A stretch of DNA of 64,000 nt, taken from NCBI RefSeq assembly GCF_021646545.1, contig NZ_JAKIRP010000001.1, positions 434,001 to 498,000 of the forward strand. Direction: 5' to 3'. This document shows positions 23,232 through 34,000 of this stretch, one piece after another. The notes beneath the pieces were generated by a model, which searched no databases, was not told where the DNA came from, and saw only the letters and a list, made by a program, of their open reading frames with translations. Every line of letters begins with the position of its first letter. The first letter of the stretch is position 1. Origin of the DNA: Chitinophaga filiformis. GTDB lineage: Bacteria > Bacteroidota > Bacteroidia > Chitinophagales > Chitinophagaceae. The position numbers and the translations under genes were made by a program.

Positions 23232-24395
23232 ATGAAGAAATTTGCTTTATGGGCAGTAGCCGGATTATTCCTGGCCAGTTGCTCACAACAGACAGAGAAG
23301 GGCGATTTTGTTATCAATGCACATATAGACAACGCTCCTTTAGGTAAAATATACCTGGAGGAACTGACGCTGGAAGAAGCGAAGATCGTGGACACCGCTG
23401 TGATAAAAGATGCCAGCGGTAAGTTCACCCTCAAAGGTATGCTGCCGGAACAAGCGCTTTACCGTATCCGTTTCGCTGATAATAACCGTTTTATCCTGCT
23501 GGGCCTCGATGCCGGTACTATGAGTATCGACGGTGATTATAACCACCTGGAACAGGTTAAAATTGAGAATTCCGAGGCCTCATCAGAGATTCAGCAGCTG
23601 CTGAATCAGGCGAGCACAAAGAATATAGCGCTGACAGCGGAAATGAAAACCCTGGACAGCCTGTACCAGGCGAAAACGCCCGATAGCATCCTGAAACCAC
23701 GGGTAACTGCTTTCCAGGAAAAACAAAAGGAACTCGAACAGTTCATCATGAAAGCGGCAACAGATACAAAATCTCCTGCCGTAGCTGCATTTGCACTGAG
23801 CATGGTGAGCACACCTACTTTACTGCAGGATCAGAAAGTGATCAAGGAAATAAAGACCCGTTTCCCTGAAAATACACTGATCACCAGTTTCACTGATAAG
23901 CTGAACGAAATATCCCAAAAGGGTGCCGCTGCAGGATCGGATGCGATGGCCGGTGAAGAGGAGAATATGACAGCTGTGAAGATCGGCCAGGTAGCGCCTG
24001 ACTTCACCCTGCCCGACCTGTCAGGAAAAGCTACAAGCCTCAGCTCCTTTAAAGGTAAATATGTACTGGTAGATTTCTGGGCCAGCTGGTGCAAACCATG
24101 CCGCATGGAAAACCCTAACGTTGTACAGGCTTATAACACTTACAAGAATAAAAACTTCACGATCCTTGGTGTATCTCTCGACAGAACCAAAGAGGCATGG
24201 GCAAAGGCAATACAGGCAGATGGCCTTACCTGGAGCCATGTAAGTGATCTGAAATTCTGGGAATCTGCAGTGGTTCCTTTATACGGACTGAACTCTATTC
24301 CGTCCAACATGCTGCTTGATCCGCAAGGAAAGGTAATCGCCATCGGATTAAGAGGTCCTGACCTACAGGCCAAACTGCAGGAAGTGTTGAAATAA
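23232..24395 (+). CDS. TlpA-like thioredoxin lipoprotein with DUF4369
   Basis: The 387-residue protein has a lipoprotein signal (LFLASC, Cys about 17), an N-terminal DUF4369-like beta domain (about 25-115), a helical linker (about 120-240) and a C-terminal TlpA/AhpC-type thioredoxin domain (about 250-387). The active site WASWCKPCR is around residues 283-291, and a cis-proline occurs in LNSIPSNMLLD. Such proteins reduce disulfides or assist maturation in the periplasm. In contrast to the protein at 12662, both active Cys are present. It ends in a strong terminator. Confidence 0.93.
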   Translation: MKKFALWAVAGLFLASCSQQTEKGDFVINAHIDNAPLGKIYLEELTLEEAKIVDTAVIKDASGKFTLKGMLPEQALYRIRFADNNRFILLGLDAGTMSIDGDYNHLEQVKIENSEASSEIQQLLNQASTKNIALTAEMKTLDSLYQAKTPDSILKPRVTAFQEKQKELEQFIMKAATDTKSPAVAAFALSMVSTPTLLQDQKVIKEIKTRFPENTLITSFTDKLNEISQKGAAAGSDAMAGEEENMTAVKIGQVAPDFTLPDLSGKATSLSSFKGKYVLVDFWASWCKPCRMENPNVVQAYNTYKNKNFTILGVSLDRTKEAWAKAIQADGLTWSHVSDLKFWESAVVPLYGLNSIPSNMLLDPQGKVIAIGLRGPDLQAKLQEVLK

Positions 24396-24414
24396 TTATT
24401 ACAAGCGTAAATAG

Positions 24415-24450
24415 AAAACGTCCGCCGAACAGCGGACGTTTTTTTTTATT
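24415..24450. terminator. Bidirectional terminator between the TlpA-like gene and susD 1
   Basis: Arms AAAACGTCCGC (24415-24425) and GCGGACGTTTT (24432-24442) with a 6-base loop, continued by further T. It serves the plus-strand TlpA-like gene and the minus-strand susD. Confidence 0.93.
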
Positions 24451-24466
24451 TATTGATCGACCACGG

Positions 24467-25873
24467 TTATTTTTTATATCCCGGATTCTGTTCTATGTTA
24501 CGGTTCACATCTGTCTCCCTTTGCGGAATAGGGAAGATGGCAGTAGTTGAAGTTGCTTCAACGGTGCATCTGATTGGATTCACCTGACCGGGAGTGCTGC
24601 AATTTCTTACAATATCCAGCTTATTTCTCATCAGGTCGAAATAACGATGTCCTTCAAACATAAACTCGATACGCTTCTCCCTCAGCACCGCTGTCAACAC
24701 TGCATCATCCGGCACGTTCTCCAATGCTGCGAGATTCCTGTGGGTACGGATCGCGTTTACGTCTGCCAGTGCGGCGGCATAGTTACTTTCCTTTGCATAC
24801 GCTTCTGCACGGGCCAGGTACATTTCTGAGACGCGCAGTATCTTAGGACTGTGCAATCCTGCAATACCCTGCTGACCGGTAAATTTATTATTCTGAAATT
24901 CTGAAGGACTACCAGTAAACGCTGAAATGAAAACCCTTCTGGCGTCTCCCGGCTCCAATATATTCACCAGATCCGGAGACACTCGGATATCACCATAACC
25001 AGGTTTCCTGTACATCTGGCCAAGGTTATCAGAACCAGCTGTTTGTATGTCAAGTATCTTTAACGTAAAGATATCTTCTCCTGTACCAGGTGTGTTGTAA
25101 AACTCCGCCAGACTGTTCGCAGGCTCAATTGTATATCCTGCGTTGATCACTCTCGTAGCCTCTGCAATAGCAGCCGCATTGTCGCCTTTATACAGGTACA
25201 CTCTTGCCAGCAGTGCAGAAGCTGCATATGAGTTGGCGTTGAAAGGATTGCTGACATCTTCAGCCAGTAATGATTTAACCTCTGTAAGATCTGCTATAAT
25301 CTGCGCATACACCTGGTCTACTGTATTTCTTGACGGTGAGCCTACCTCAAATTTTGTCATCACCGGCACTCCCATAGAAGTACCGCCACCGATGATATAT
25401 GGCTCGGCGAAGAAACGCAGCAGGTCAAAATGCGCCAAGGCACGGATGAAGAGCGCCTGGCCTTTGGCGAAGTCTTTTTGCTCAGCAGTACCATCGCTGA
25501 TAACAGGAATGCTGTTGATAATATTGTTTGCTCTTAAGATCACTGCATATGCTCTGTTCCAGACGCCGGTTACATCCGGATCCGAAACGACCCAGCTCAA
25601 CTTCCAACTGGGCACGAAGCGGTTGCCATTGCTGGTGGAAAGATAAACGTTATCGGCAGTGATCTCTCCGAGTATCAGGTAATTCCGGCCATAATATTCT
25701 GCGGACCTCATCCCCGCATACATACCGTTTACAGCGGCATTCACGCCCGTGATATTTGATAAAGCTTCCTCCGTCGGCAACTTATCCGCCGGCGAAAGAT
25801 CCAGCTCTTTATTACAGCCCTGGCCAACAGATAGCAGGACTAACATAACAGTATATACGAATATCCTTTTCAT
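24467..25873 (-). CDS. SusD/RagB-family outer membrane lipoprotein (pair 1)
   Basis: SusD-type lipoproteins form the surface lid of SusC transporters and bind the nutrient. The 468-residue protein has a lipobox ending in Cys (SVGQGC, about residue 20), an N-terminal part with TEEALSNITGVNAAVNGMYA, and the C-terminal SusD region with MYLARAEAYAKESNYAAALA, REKRIEFMFEGHRYFDLMR and a final PQRETDVNRNIEQNPGY. The start at 25873 is chosen over 25903, because it puts the signal peptide at the N terminus and leaves 16 bases after susC. The substrate is unknown; no glycosidase or peptidase gene is nearby. Confidence 0.95.
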   Translation of the reverse strand: MKRIFVYTVMLVLLSVGQGCNKELDLSPADKLPTEEALSNITGVNAAVNGMYAGMRSAEYYGRNYLILGEITADNVYLSTSNGNRFVPSWKLSWVVSDPDVTGVWNRAYAVILRANNIINSIPVISDGTAEQKDFAKGQALFIRALAHFDLLRFFAEPYIIGGGTSMGVPVMTKFEVGSPSRNTVDQVYAQIIADLTEVKSLLAEDVSNPFNANSYAASALLARVYLYKGDNAAAIAEATRVINAGYTIEPANSLAEFYNTPGTGEDIFTLKILDIQTAGSDNLGQMYRKPGYGDIRVSPDLVNILEPGDARRVFISAFTGSPSEFQNNKFTGQQGIAGLHSPKILRVSEMYLARAEAYAKESNYAAALADVNAIRTHRNLAALENVPDDAVLTAVLREKRIEFMFEGHRYFDLMRNKLDIVRNCSTPGQVNPIRCTVEATSTTAIFPIPQRETDVNRNIEQNPGYKK

Positions 25874-25889
25874 AAGATCTTTGCTTAAA

Positions 25890-28800
25890 TTAGAAATTAA
25901 CATTTACACCAAAGGTGATACTCTTGGCAGGGGGATATCTGAAGAACTCAAATGCGCTGATATCCTGCTCAGGATCCCATCCTGTATATTCCGTCCAGGT
26001 AGCAATATTCGCCGCCTGTGCATAGAATTTAACATCGCTCAGCTTAGCAGCACGCATCCACCTTTTTGGAAGACTGTAACTCAGGCTGATGTTTTTGAGA
26101 CGGAGGAAGGACCCATTTTCCAGGTACCTGGTCGACTGTGAACTGTTAGAGCTATGGTTACCGCCGGGGATCGGTTTAGGACGCTCTGCCACATCACCTG
26201 GTTTCCGCCAGTAATTCTGTGCAGCCAGCTTGTCATAACCATATCCGAAATAAGCACCGTCGGCATCGCCCAATCCCCTTGTCCTGTTAAGGATCTTATT
26301 GCCGGTCACACCGTAGAAGAATATGCTGAAAGAAATACCTTTATAGGACACCGTGTTTGTCAAGCCTCCGATAAATTTCGGCTGGCTATTGCCTACTATT
26401 TTTCTCTGAGCCAGGTTAATATTGTTTGTTGTTTTGCCATCTGCCATATACCATAATGGATCGCCATTGTCTTTATCAACGCCGGCCCATTCGTTCAAAT
26501 ACCAGCTCTGTACCGCTTCACCCTCTCTGTGTAACTGCGTAGTAGAAGCCGATACATCCTGTCCACCGTATAGTGACAGTATCTTGTTTTTATTCGTAGA
26601 TACATTCAGCTCAGTAGTCCATGTCAGACCGGAAGGAGCGTCTATGTTCTTGCTGGTGATGAGTGCTTCAATACCTTTATTCTCAAGCGAACCAACGTTG
26701 ACAGGCTGCGTCAGGAATCCGCTGGTAGAGCTAACAGGCGTATTCATCAGCAGGCCATCGGTCTGACGTCTGTAAACATCAATAACCGCTGTCAGCCTGT
26801 TCTTAAAGAACCCAAGATCCAGACCAATATTGAACGATTTATTGCGTTCCCAGGTGAGGTTTCTGTTACCAATAGTGGAAGGAGCATTACCGGGTTCACC
26901 ATTGTAGGCAGTACCGTAATCGTATAAAGCGGTCGCCACGAAGTTGTCAAAGTCAGCGTTACCAGTAACACCATAGCTGCCTCTCAGACGGAGATCTGAA
27001 AAGACTTTCTGTGATTTCATAAACGATTCTTCTATTACTTTCCAGGAAGCGCCGAAAGAATAGAAAGTACCGAAACGGTTATTCGCCCCGAACCTGGAAG
27101 ACCCATCTGTCCTGACACTACCGCTCACGTTATACCTATTTTTGAAAGTATAGTTCAGTTGCCCGAGGTATGACAGGAACGTATATTCAGTACCATTACC
27201 GCCTACGCCCTGCGGCACGGCAGTAACATCAAGCACTTTCAGTTTGCCGCTTACAAGACCAATTCCATCTGCACTGATAGACCTTGATTTAAACCTGTTA
27301 TATTCAGTGAGCACGAGGTAATCCAGTTGATGATCTTTACTGATGTTAACTGCGCCGCTGAGTGATAACTGGTTGGTCAGTGTAGTGTTCTTTACATTGG
27401 CATTATAGACCTCGCCGCTCTTTGATGGATCCGTTGTATTGATACCATCACCGGTGGTTGGGTCATAGAAGAGGCCAGCCTCACCATACACCAGGTCCAT
27501 ATTCACTTTTTCCTGCACCTTCAGCCAGTCAAACAGACGGTACCCTACAGTTAGCGAGCCAAGGCCCCTGAAATTGGTCAGTCGTTTGTCATTCAGATAT
27601 ACAGAGTACAGAAAGTTATCACCGCTGGCGGCATTGTATTCGGGCTCCAGTCCTGTATATAGTGAGCCATCAGGCTTATAGGGACTTTGAAAAGGAGAAA
27701 CAAAATATGCACCCAGCAAGGGGCTGGAATAATAGTTTCCGCCCATCGCATTATTTGCATTACTCTGGGAAAGGTTGAGGTTCATTGCAATGTCAAGACG
27801 GTCATTCACCTGTTGGGACACATTGGAGATGACCGTATATTTCTTAAACCAGGAGTTGATCACGGTTCCTTCCTGGTTCTGATATCCACCGGATACATAA
27901 AACTTTGTTTTGTCTGTTCCACCGGAAGCAGCGATACCGTAATCCTGCGTGGTGGCTCTGCGGAAACCGGCTTCACGCCAGTCAAAGGCCGTTTGCAGCA
28001 ATGATGTTGGAAACTCTTCATCTATTTCTGCAGGAGTGGCGCCGTTGATAGATAATACGTCACGGCTGTAAGCCAGTGTTTCTGCAGGCGACAGCATGTC
28101 TGATTTACCGAAGCTGGCTTTTGCAGAACCATATTGTGCTCGTGCATTAAATGTAGTAACGCCGGCTTTCCCTTTTTTAGTTGTGATGACGATTACCCCG
28201 TTAGCACCTCGTGATCCGTACAAAGCAGTAGCAGCTGCATCTTTCAGTACGTTTACACTTTCAACATCATTGGCGTTCAGGTTTGCAAGCAGGTCGTTTG
28301 ACTGCAAGGCAAGGCCGGAGGTTCCGTTAATGTCCCTGCCATCTACGATAACTCCGTCTATTACATACAGTGGCGCGGCCCCGGCACTGATAGAACCTAC
28401 CCCACGGATCCTTACGTTCTGTACAGCGCCCGGTTGTCCGGAAGCGCCTCCCACAAATACGCCTGCCGCTCTACCCTGCATGGCCTGATTAATGTCAACA
28501 AATGGCGTGTTGGCGAGTTTCTCTCCACCCACTTCAGCTACGGAGCTTACTTTCTTTTGCCGGTTCGTATTTCCATAACCGGTGGCAATGTACTCGCTCA
28601 GTGTATTGTCGGCCACGAGCGATACGGTGAGTGTTCCACTGTTACCGGGTTTCACTGTTTTTGCAGCAAAGCCGATGGAAGATACTACCAGCGACTGATT
28701 TGCGTCGATCTCAATGCTGAAATTTCCATTCTGGTCTGTAGTTGTTCCTTTGTTGGCCCCCTGGATCCTGACAGTGGCGTAGGGCACGCCGGCGCCATCC

Positions 28801-28898
28801 TTGGCGTCTGTAATTTTCCCTTTGATCGTTCGTGTTTGGGCAAGCGCGGGCAGCACGCTGATGGCCACGAATAGCCATAGGAGTAAAGTGTGTTTCAT
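25890..28898 (-). CDS. SusC/RagA-family TonB-dependent receptor (pair 1)
   Basis: The 1002-residue outer membrane receptor has a signal peptide (1-20), a carboxypeptidase-D regulatory-like domain (about 22-100), a TonB box region near SEYIATGYG, a plug domain (about 110-225, with VRIRGVGSISAGAAPLYVIDG and ALYGSRGANGVIVITTKKG), and a 22-strand barrel ending in an aromatic residue (ITFGVNVNF). It imports a ligand with the SusD partner and TonB energy. No STN domain is present, so direct signalling to an anti-sigma factor is unlikely. It is the first gene of this pair. Confidence 0.97.
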   Translation of the reverse strand: MKHTLLLWLFVAISVLPALAQTRTIKGKITDAKDGAGVPYATVRIQGANKGTTTDQNGNFSIEIDANQSLVVSSIGFAAKTVKPGNSGTLTVSLVADNTLSEYIATGYGNTNRQKKVSSVAEVGGEKLANTPFVDINQAMQGRAAGVFVGGASGQPGAVQNVRIRGVGSISAGAAPLYVIDGVIVDGRDINGTSGLALQSNDLLANLNANDVESVNVLKDAAATALYGSRGANGVIVITTKKGKAGVTTFNARAQYGSAKASFGKSDMLSPAETLAYSRDVLSINGATPAEIDEEFPTSLLQTAFDWREAGFRRATTQDYGIAASGGTDKTKFYVSGGYQNQEGTVINSWFKKYTVISNVSQQVNDRLDIAMNLNLSQSNANNAMGGNYYSSPLLGAYFVSPFQSPYKPDGSLYTGLEPEYNAASGDNFLYSVYLNDKRLTNFRGLGSLTVGYRLFDWLKVQEKVNMDLVYGEAGLFYDPTTGDGINTTDPSKSGEVYNANVKNTTLTNQLSLSGAVNISKDHQLDYLVLTEYNRFKSRSISADGIGLVSGKLKVLDVTAVPQGVGGNGTEYTFLSYLGQLNYTFKNRYNVSGSVRTDGSSRFGANNRFGTFYSFGASWKVIEESFMKSQKVFSDLRLRGSYGVTGNADFDNFVATALYDYGTAYNGEPGNAPSTIGNRNLTWERNKSFNIGLDLGFFKNRLTAVIDVYRRQTDGLLMNTPVSSTSGFLTQPVNVGSLENKGIEALITSKNIDAPSGLTWTTELNVSTNKNKILSLYGGQDVSASTTQLHREGEAVQSWYLNEWAGVDKDNGDPLWYMADGKTTNNINLAQRKIVGNSQPKFIGGLTNTVSYKGISFSIFFYGVTGNKILNRTRGLGDADGAYFGYGYDKLAAQNYWRKPGDVAERPKPIPGGNHSSNSSQSTRYLENGSFLRLKNISLSYSLPKRWMRAAKLSDVKFYAQAANIATWTEYTGWDPEQDISAFEFFRYPPAKSITFGVNVNF

Positions 28899-29566
28899 AA
28901 GCGATTTTGATTGATGAAAAAACGTCGGGTTATTTCCTGCTACATAGAAAAAAATTTAAGTTAGCACAACACATCAGCAACCAGGTGCAGAGGGAATACA
29001 CATGCATTACTGTTTTGCGGATTTAACTGTGTAGAATGGACTGTGGGTTACTCCTCAGGTATCAGGAATTTCAGCCCCCCATATCAATCAGTACAGAGAA
29101 AAACCGGGTTGTCAGTTCAATTGTTAAGCAATAATTACAATTCCTTTCGTCGGGCAATTAAAGTGGTAGTCGGGTTCACTCTAAGGAATTCAGATTCGGA
29201 TTTTGGTTCTATAGTACTTGCAATAAGTTCTACTGCAATATATGAAATCAATGGAAATTATTCTGCACATTTTTTTCAATATAATGTAAGAAAAATGCTT
29301 CCGTATAACCCTTGCATATCCACCTTCATGCGCGATAATACCTGTTTTCATATATGCTGGGAATGGGAAATGCAACTTGCAAACCAGCAACACACTCTTA
29401 AGTGCCGGCCAATTTCGATAACGTGGGAGCAATATCTTATGAACGGAGTAATGTTATTATACAGTCATATCCGACTTGAAGGATGGGAATCAAATTGACA
29501 TTTCCGGAAGAGCATTGGGCGCAATGTTCATGGTACATGTCAGCATGTTGGATAACATAAGGGCAC
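28899..29566. other. Gene-free region upstream of susC 1
   Basis: No gene is supported in these 668 bases. Open frames on both strands (the longest with a GTG start at 29043) have poor composition, no recognisable protein features and no match to neighbours. The stretch next to susC should hold its promoter; TAAATTTT and TTGTG-like bases occur on the minus strand about 60-80 bases upstream of the start, but no clear TAnnTTTG was found. Confidence 0.6.
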
Positions 29567-29606
29567 AAAAAAAAAAGCAGCTGTTCATTGTGTCGAACAG
29601 CCGCTC
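29565..29606 (-). terminator. Terminator of susC-susD pair 2
   Basis: Arms GCAGCTGTTC (29577-29586) and GAACAGCCGC (29595-29604) with one mismatch, preceded on the plus strand by ten A (29567-29576). On the minus strand this is a hairpin with a T-run, 24 bases after the susD stop. Confidence 0.9.
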
Positions 29607-29628
29607 CTTGTATAATATCCTGTATCTG

Positions 29629-31065
29629 TCAGTAGCCCGGGTTCTGATGCCCCTTCAATGCAGGGCTCAGATCAATTTCGCGTTGCGGAATAGGCAATAT
29701 CACCTTATCTGCGCCTGCTTTTTTCTCGGGATCATTTGCACGCAATGATTGCCCTTTTCTCAATACATCCATCCTGCGGTGGCCTTCGAAGCAGAGTTCT
29801 TTGCGTCTTTCATTCAGAATAGCGGTGATCAATTCGTCGGCAGTAGCAAAGGTAGTAATGCTCCATTCAGTAAGTCCTGCACGTTTTCTCAATGCATTCA
29901 TCAGGTCAATGGATTCCTGGTTCACACCACTTGCAGCAGCCAGTGCTTCGGCCCTGTTCAGGTACATTTCAGTTACCCTGATCAATGGTGCATTATCTTT
30001 GGCGGGAGATACGTCAGGAAACTTCAGTGTGAATCTTCTCTTCTCGAGGTTAGCGGCGGTACCTTCATCACTCATCGCAAATCTTTTGTCGTTCGCTTCT
30101 GCAGAAAATACCTGTATCAATTCAGGAGAGAACGGACATTCACCACGGCCTCCTACACTTGTTGGACGATAGAATCCAGCCCAACTGGCGGAACCGGGAT
30201 TATCAGTTTCCGTATTTTGAATGGAAAACACATCTTACATTGTATTACCATCGTAGAAAGCATAATCGCCAGCCAGCTTATAGTAAGGCGCGTCCAGTAC
30301 CGCTTTTGCATGTTGTGCAGCCTTGTCCCATTGCTCACGGTACAGGTATAGTCTTGACAACAGCGCATTAGCTGCGCCCTTGGTAGCACGGCCCCTGGCC
30401 AGCATAGGATCACTGAAAGTATCACTCAGGTCTGGTAATGCATCCAGCAGATCTTTTTCTATCTGTGTCTGTACATCATTTACCGTACCTCTTGCCGGAT
30501 AGGTGATGGTACCATCAAAAGCAGCTGTCACCAGCGGAATGCCCGGCGATGCACCCTGTGCCACCTGGTAAGGCTGAGAAAAGAGGTTGAGCAGCTGGAA
30601 ATAGAGGATAGCCCTCATGAATTTCGCCTCTGCTACGTACATTTTACGGTTAGCAGCAGTGAACGCCGGGTCCTGTATGCCGGGTACCTTATCTACAACA
30701 GCATTGGCTCCCATAATAGCATCATAGTGATAACGCCACATATCAGTCACTGTCGAGCCGGCGGGAGAAGTGATAAAACTGTTGATGTCACTCATAGCAG
30801 TGCCCAGGTAATTGCTGTTATCGGCCATAAAATCGGCGATAATCTGAGGCTGACCTCCAAATACCTCCGGGCGTTGAGAACGGCTGTAAACGCCGTATAA
30901 TGCGCTTAAAGCCGTAGATCCGGAAGTAAACACCTCATCGGTAGGAATTGCCTGTTCCGGATCCTGGTCCAGGTCTTTGCTGCAGGAAAACAGGCTGGTA
31001 CAGGTCAGACCTGCCAGTAGCCATATCCATATCTTTTTTTGCCGCTTCATGTTGGCTGTTTTCAT
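29629..31065 (-). pseudogene. SusD/RagB-family lipoprotein gene (pair 2) interrupted by an in-frame stop
   Basis: Together the two halves read as a complete SusD protein of 479 codons in a single frame: a lipobox (LFSC), TDEVFTSGSTALSALYGVYS, then after the break MYLNRAEALAAASG, ERRKELCFEGHRRMDVLRKG and a final PQREIDLSPALKGHQNPGY. A TAA codon at 30235-30237 interrupts the frame after residue 276 (FYDGNTM, then DVFSIQNTETD). No insertion or frameshift is involved. The neighbouring sequence suggests an original GAA (Glu), so one base change is enough. The C-terminal half that is lost holds part of the helical scaffold; a truncated protein is unlikely to work. A sequencing error or stop readthrough cannot be excluded. 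Only 3 bases separate it from susC. Confidence 0.85.
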
Positions 31066-31068
31066 ATT

Positions 31069-34000
31069 TTAAAATACCAGGTTCACACCCACAGTGATCG
31101 TTTTAGGCTGAGGCAGGGAGAAGGATGATTCTCCGGCTACCTGAGCATTCGAGCCATACAGGGATACTTCAGGATCAGCACCACGGAATTCCTTCTTCGT
31201 TACTGTCCAGAGGTTCTGGCCCAGTACATATAATCTTGCGCCGCTCAGCACCTGAGTATGGCCTAACAGATCAGAAGGCAGGTTGTATCCTAAGGTCAAT
31301 GTTTTCAACCTCAGGAAAGAACCATCAAACAACTGTGCGGTAGACAACTGATTAAAAGGTTTAGTCTTCCAGGAAGCACTGGTAGCTGCCGGCGCAAATG
31401 CCTGATCGCCCGGTTTCTGCCAGTAGTTCAGCATGTCTTTACTCAGGTTGGAAGTAGTCAATAATGCATTATCCAGTGTCTGGAATTCATTCAGCATCAC
31501 CTTATTACCATAAGAGAAGTAGAAATTAACTCCGAGGTCAAATTGTTTATACCTTACTGTGTTGTTGAATCCTCCTGTTAGTTTCGGCATAGCGTTGCCA
31601 GCGATTATCTGATCATTGTTGGTAGGGGCAGTAGTAGTCTTTCCGTCTTTGGTATACCATTCAGGGTCTCCGGTTTCAGGATTGATACCTTTGTAGTGGA
31701 GGAGATAGAACGAGTTCAGTGCATAACCCTGTATTACCCGTTGACCACCAAATGAACTGAGTATAAAGTTTCTGCCTTCTTCATCCTTATTATCCGAAGA
31801 CAACTTTAATACTTTGTTCTTTACAAAACCGAGGTTAAGACTGGTGGTCCACTGTACGTCTTTGGTGCGTACAGGCACTCCTGTTATCTGCAGGTCAACA
31901 CCTCTGTTACGCATCTTTCCTGCATTCCTGGTCGCAAATCCAAACCCTGTAGTAGAGGGTACCGCTAAGTACAACAGCAGGTCTTTGGAATCTTTACTAT
32001 AGTAGTCCACTGTCAATTGTATCCTGTTGTCCAGCGCATTTACTGCCAGGCCCAGGTCAAACTGACTTGTTTCTTCCCAGCTCAGGTCAGGGTTCTTTAT
32101 CTGGGATGGTCTTAATCCGGGTTGTCCCGCATAGCTGGCATCAGTACTCGCAGCGTATTGTCCCAGGTAATCGTAGTAATTGATACGGTCATTACCGGTT
32201 ACACCATAACTGGCTGTCAGTTTCATATAATCAATAAAACGTACCTCCTTCATAAACTGCTCCTGTGAAATGATCCAGCCGCCGGATACAGCCCAGAAGT
32301 TACCATATTTCTTATTGGGGCCAAAGCGGGAAGAACCGTCCCGGCGCAGGGACCCTTCAAACAAATATTTGTCCTGGAAGCGATAGTTACCACGGAAGAT
32401 GTAAGATTCCATTGCCCACCGTTTCCCGGTTGCAGAACCTGTAGTCACTGCTGCAGATCCCACATTTGGCAGCTGGTCGCTTACGAAGCCGGTACCTGTC
32501 GCTTTGATATCATCATACCTTGCCGTCTCATAGCTATATGCAGCCAGGAATGTTACCTGATGATTTTCGCCGATCCTTTTATCGTAGTTCAGACTATTAG
32601 TGCTCAGCCACTTGTAATCCTGCCAGAGGGTACGGCTGGCAGAGCCGGGGGTTGTAGTGGCGCCTGTTAGCTTAGCAGACCTGCGAATACGTTCCTCCGT
32701 TTCCAGGAGATCAATACCCCAGTCACTTTTCACCCAGAGATCTTTCGTGATATTGACCTTTGCATAAGCATTGCCAGTGTTACGGCGGGTGTAATATTTA
32801 TTGGTGCTTAATAAAATGTTAGCGAGTGTATTGGTGGTCGGATTGGCAAACTGACCGTCGTCTGTATACGCTGGCGTAAATGGCGTATTCAGAAATGCAG
32901 CCGTATAAGGCGGCAGGTTGGTGTTCCCGGTGGCGTTTCCCTCCTGGTAGATACGGTCCATGTTCGTATACGCCGTACTGAAATTAACTCCCAGTTGCAA
33001 ATACTTATTGGCAGTATGTTCCAGGTTCAGTCTTCCGGATAACCTTTGCAGGTTGTTACCGATCACATAGTTCTCATCATCCATGTAGTTACCACCCACA
33101 TAAAAGCGGGTCTTCTCGTTCCCTCCGCTGGCAGAAAGCGCATAGTTGTTTGTACGGCCAGTCCTCGTTACCAGGGAAGGCCAGTCAGTACTTTTTGCCG
33201 GAAAATCGATCGGCGTCTTTCCCGTTACCTTGGTGATGTAGTTATTATAAAAAGAGCTGTATTCACTCCCGTTCATTACCTTCAGCTTATCCGTGGGACT
33301 TACCCATCCGGTATAATAATCCAGTCTAAGCTGTGTTTTGTGGTTCAGGGCGCCTTTCTTTGTTTCTATCAGTATTACCCCGTTCGAACCCCTGGAGCCG
33401 TAAATGGCTGCAGCAGCGGCATCCTTCAGCACGGTGATGGATGCGATATCTTCGGGATTGATTTCCAACAGGGGGTTCAGCACTGCTCCACCGCCATAAG
33501 ACGTGCTGTAGGTACCATCATTCAGGGGCACCCCATCTACGACAAATAAAGGCTGGCTGCCGGCTGTAATGGAAGCGGTTCCTCTTACCCGGAGAAGGGA
33601 GGAATTGCCCAGTAAACCGGAGGAATTGGTCATGTTTACGCCTGCTACTTGGCCTTGCAGCAATTGCTGGGGAGAGACAGCGGGCACATTCGTTATCTGG
33701 CCGGCCTTCACAACTGATACAGCTTCAGTCGTGTACCGTTGTGCCTGTTCTCCATATCCCACCACGACCACTTCAGACAGGCGGGAAGATACGGATTGCA
33801 GTTTTATATCCAGGCGGGTAGCATCCGCTGCAACTTTCAGCTGCTGCGATTCATATCCTACCATGGAGAATTGTAGTTCAGGCGTTCCCTCTACGCTCAT
33901 GGAAAAGGAACCGTCTGAATTGGTGGCTACACGATAAGTGGAGCCTTTAATGTGGATAGTAACGCCGGGCAGCGGTGCTCCGCTATTGCCGGCTTTGACG

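Noticed and set aside
29043..29498. Open frame of 151 codons in the gap upstream of susC 1
   Set aside because: GTG start, poor codon use, no signal or domain, and composition unlike the neighbouring genes. The sequence looks like AT-rich non-coding DNA.
30232..30240. Programmed stop readthrough or selenocysteine/pyrrolysine in susD 2
   Set aside because: The stop is TAA, no recoding signal was seen, and nothing in SusD biology suggests it. A mutation or error is simpler.
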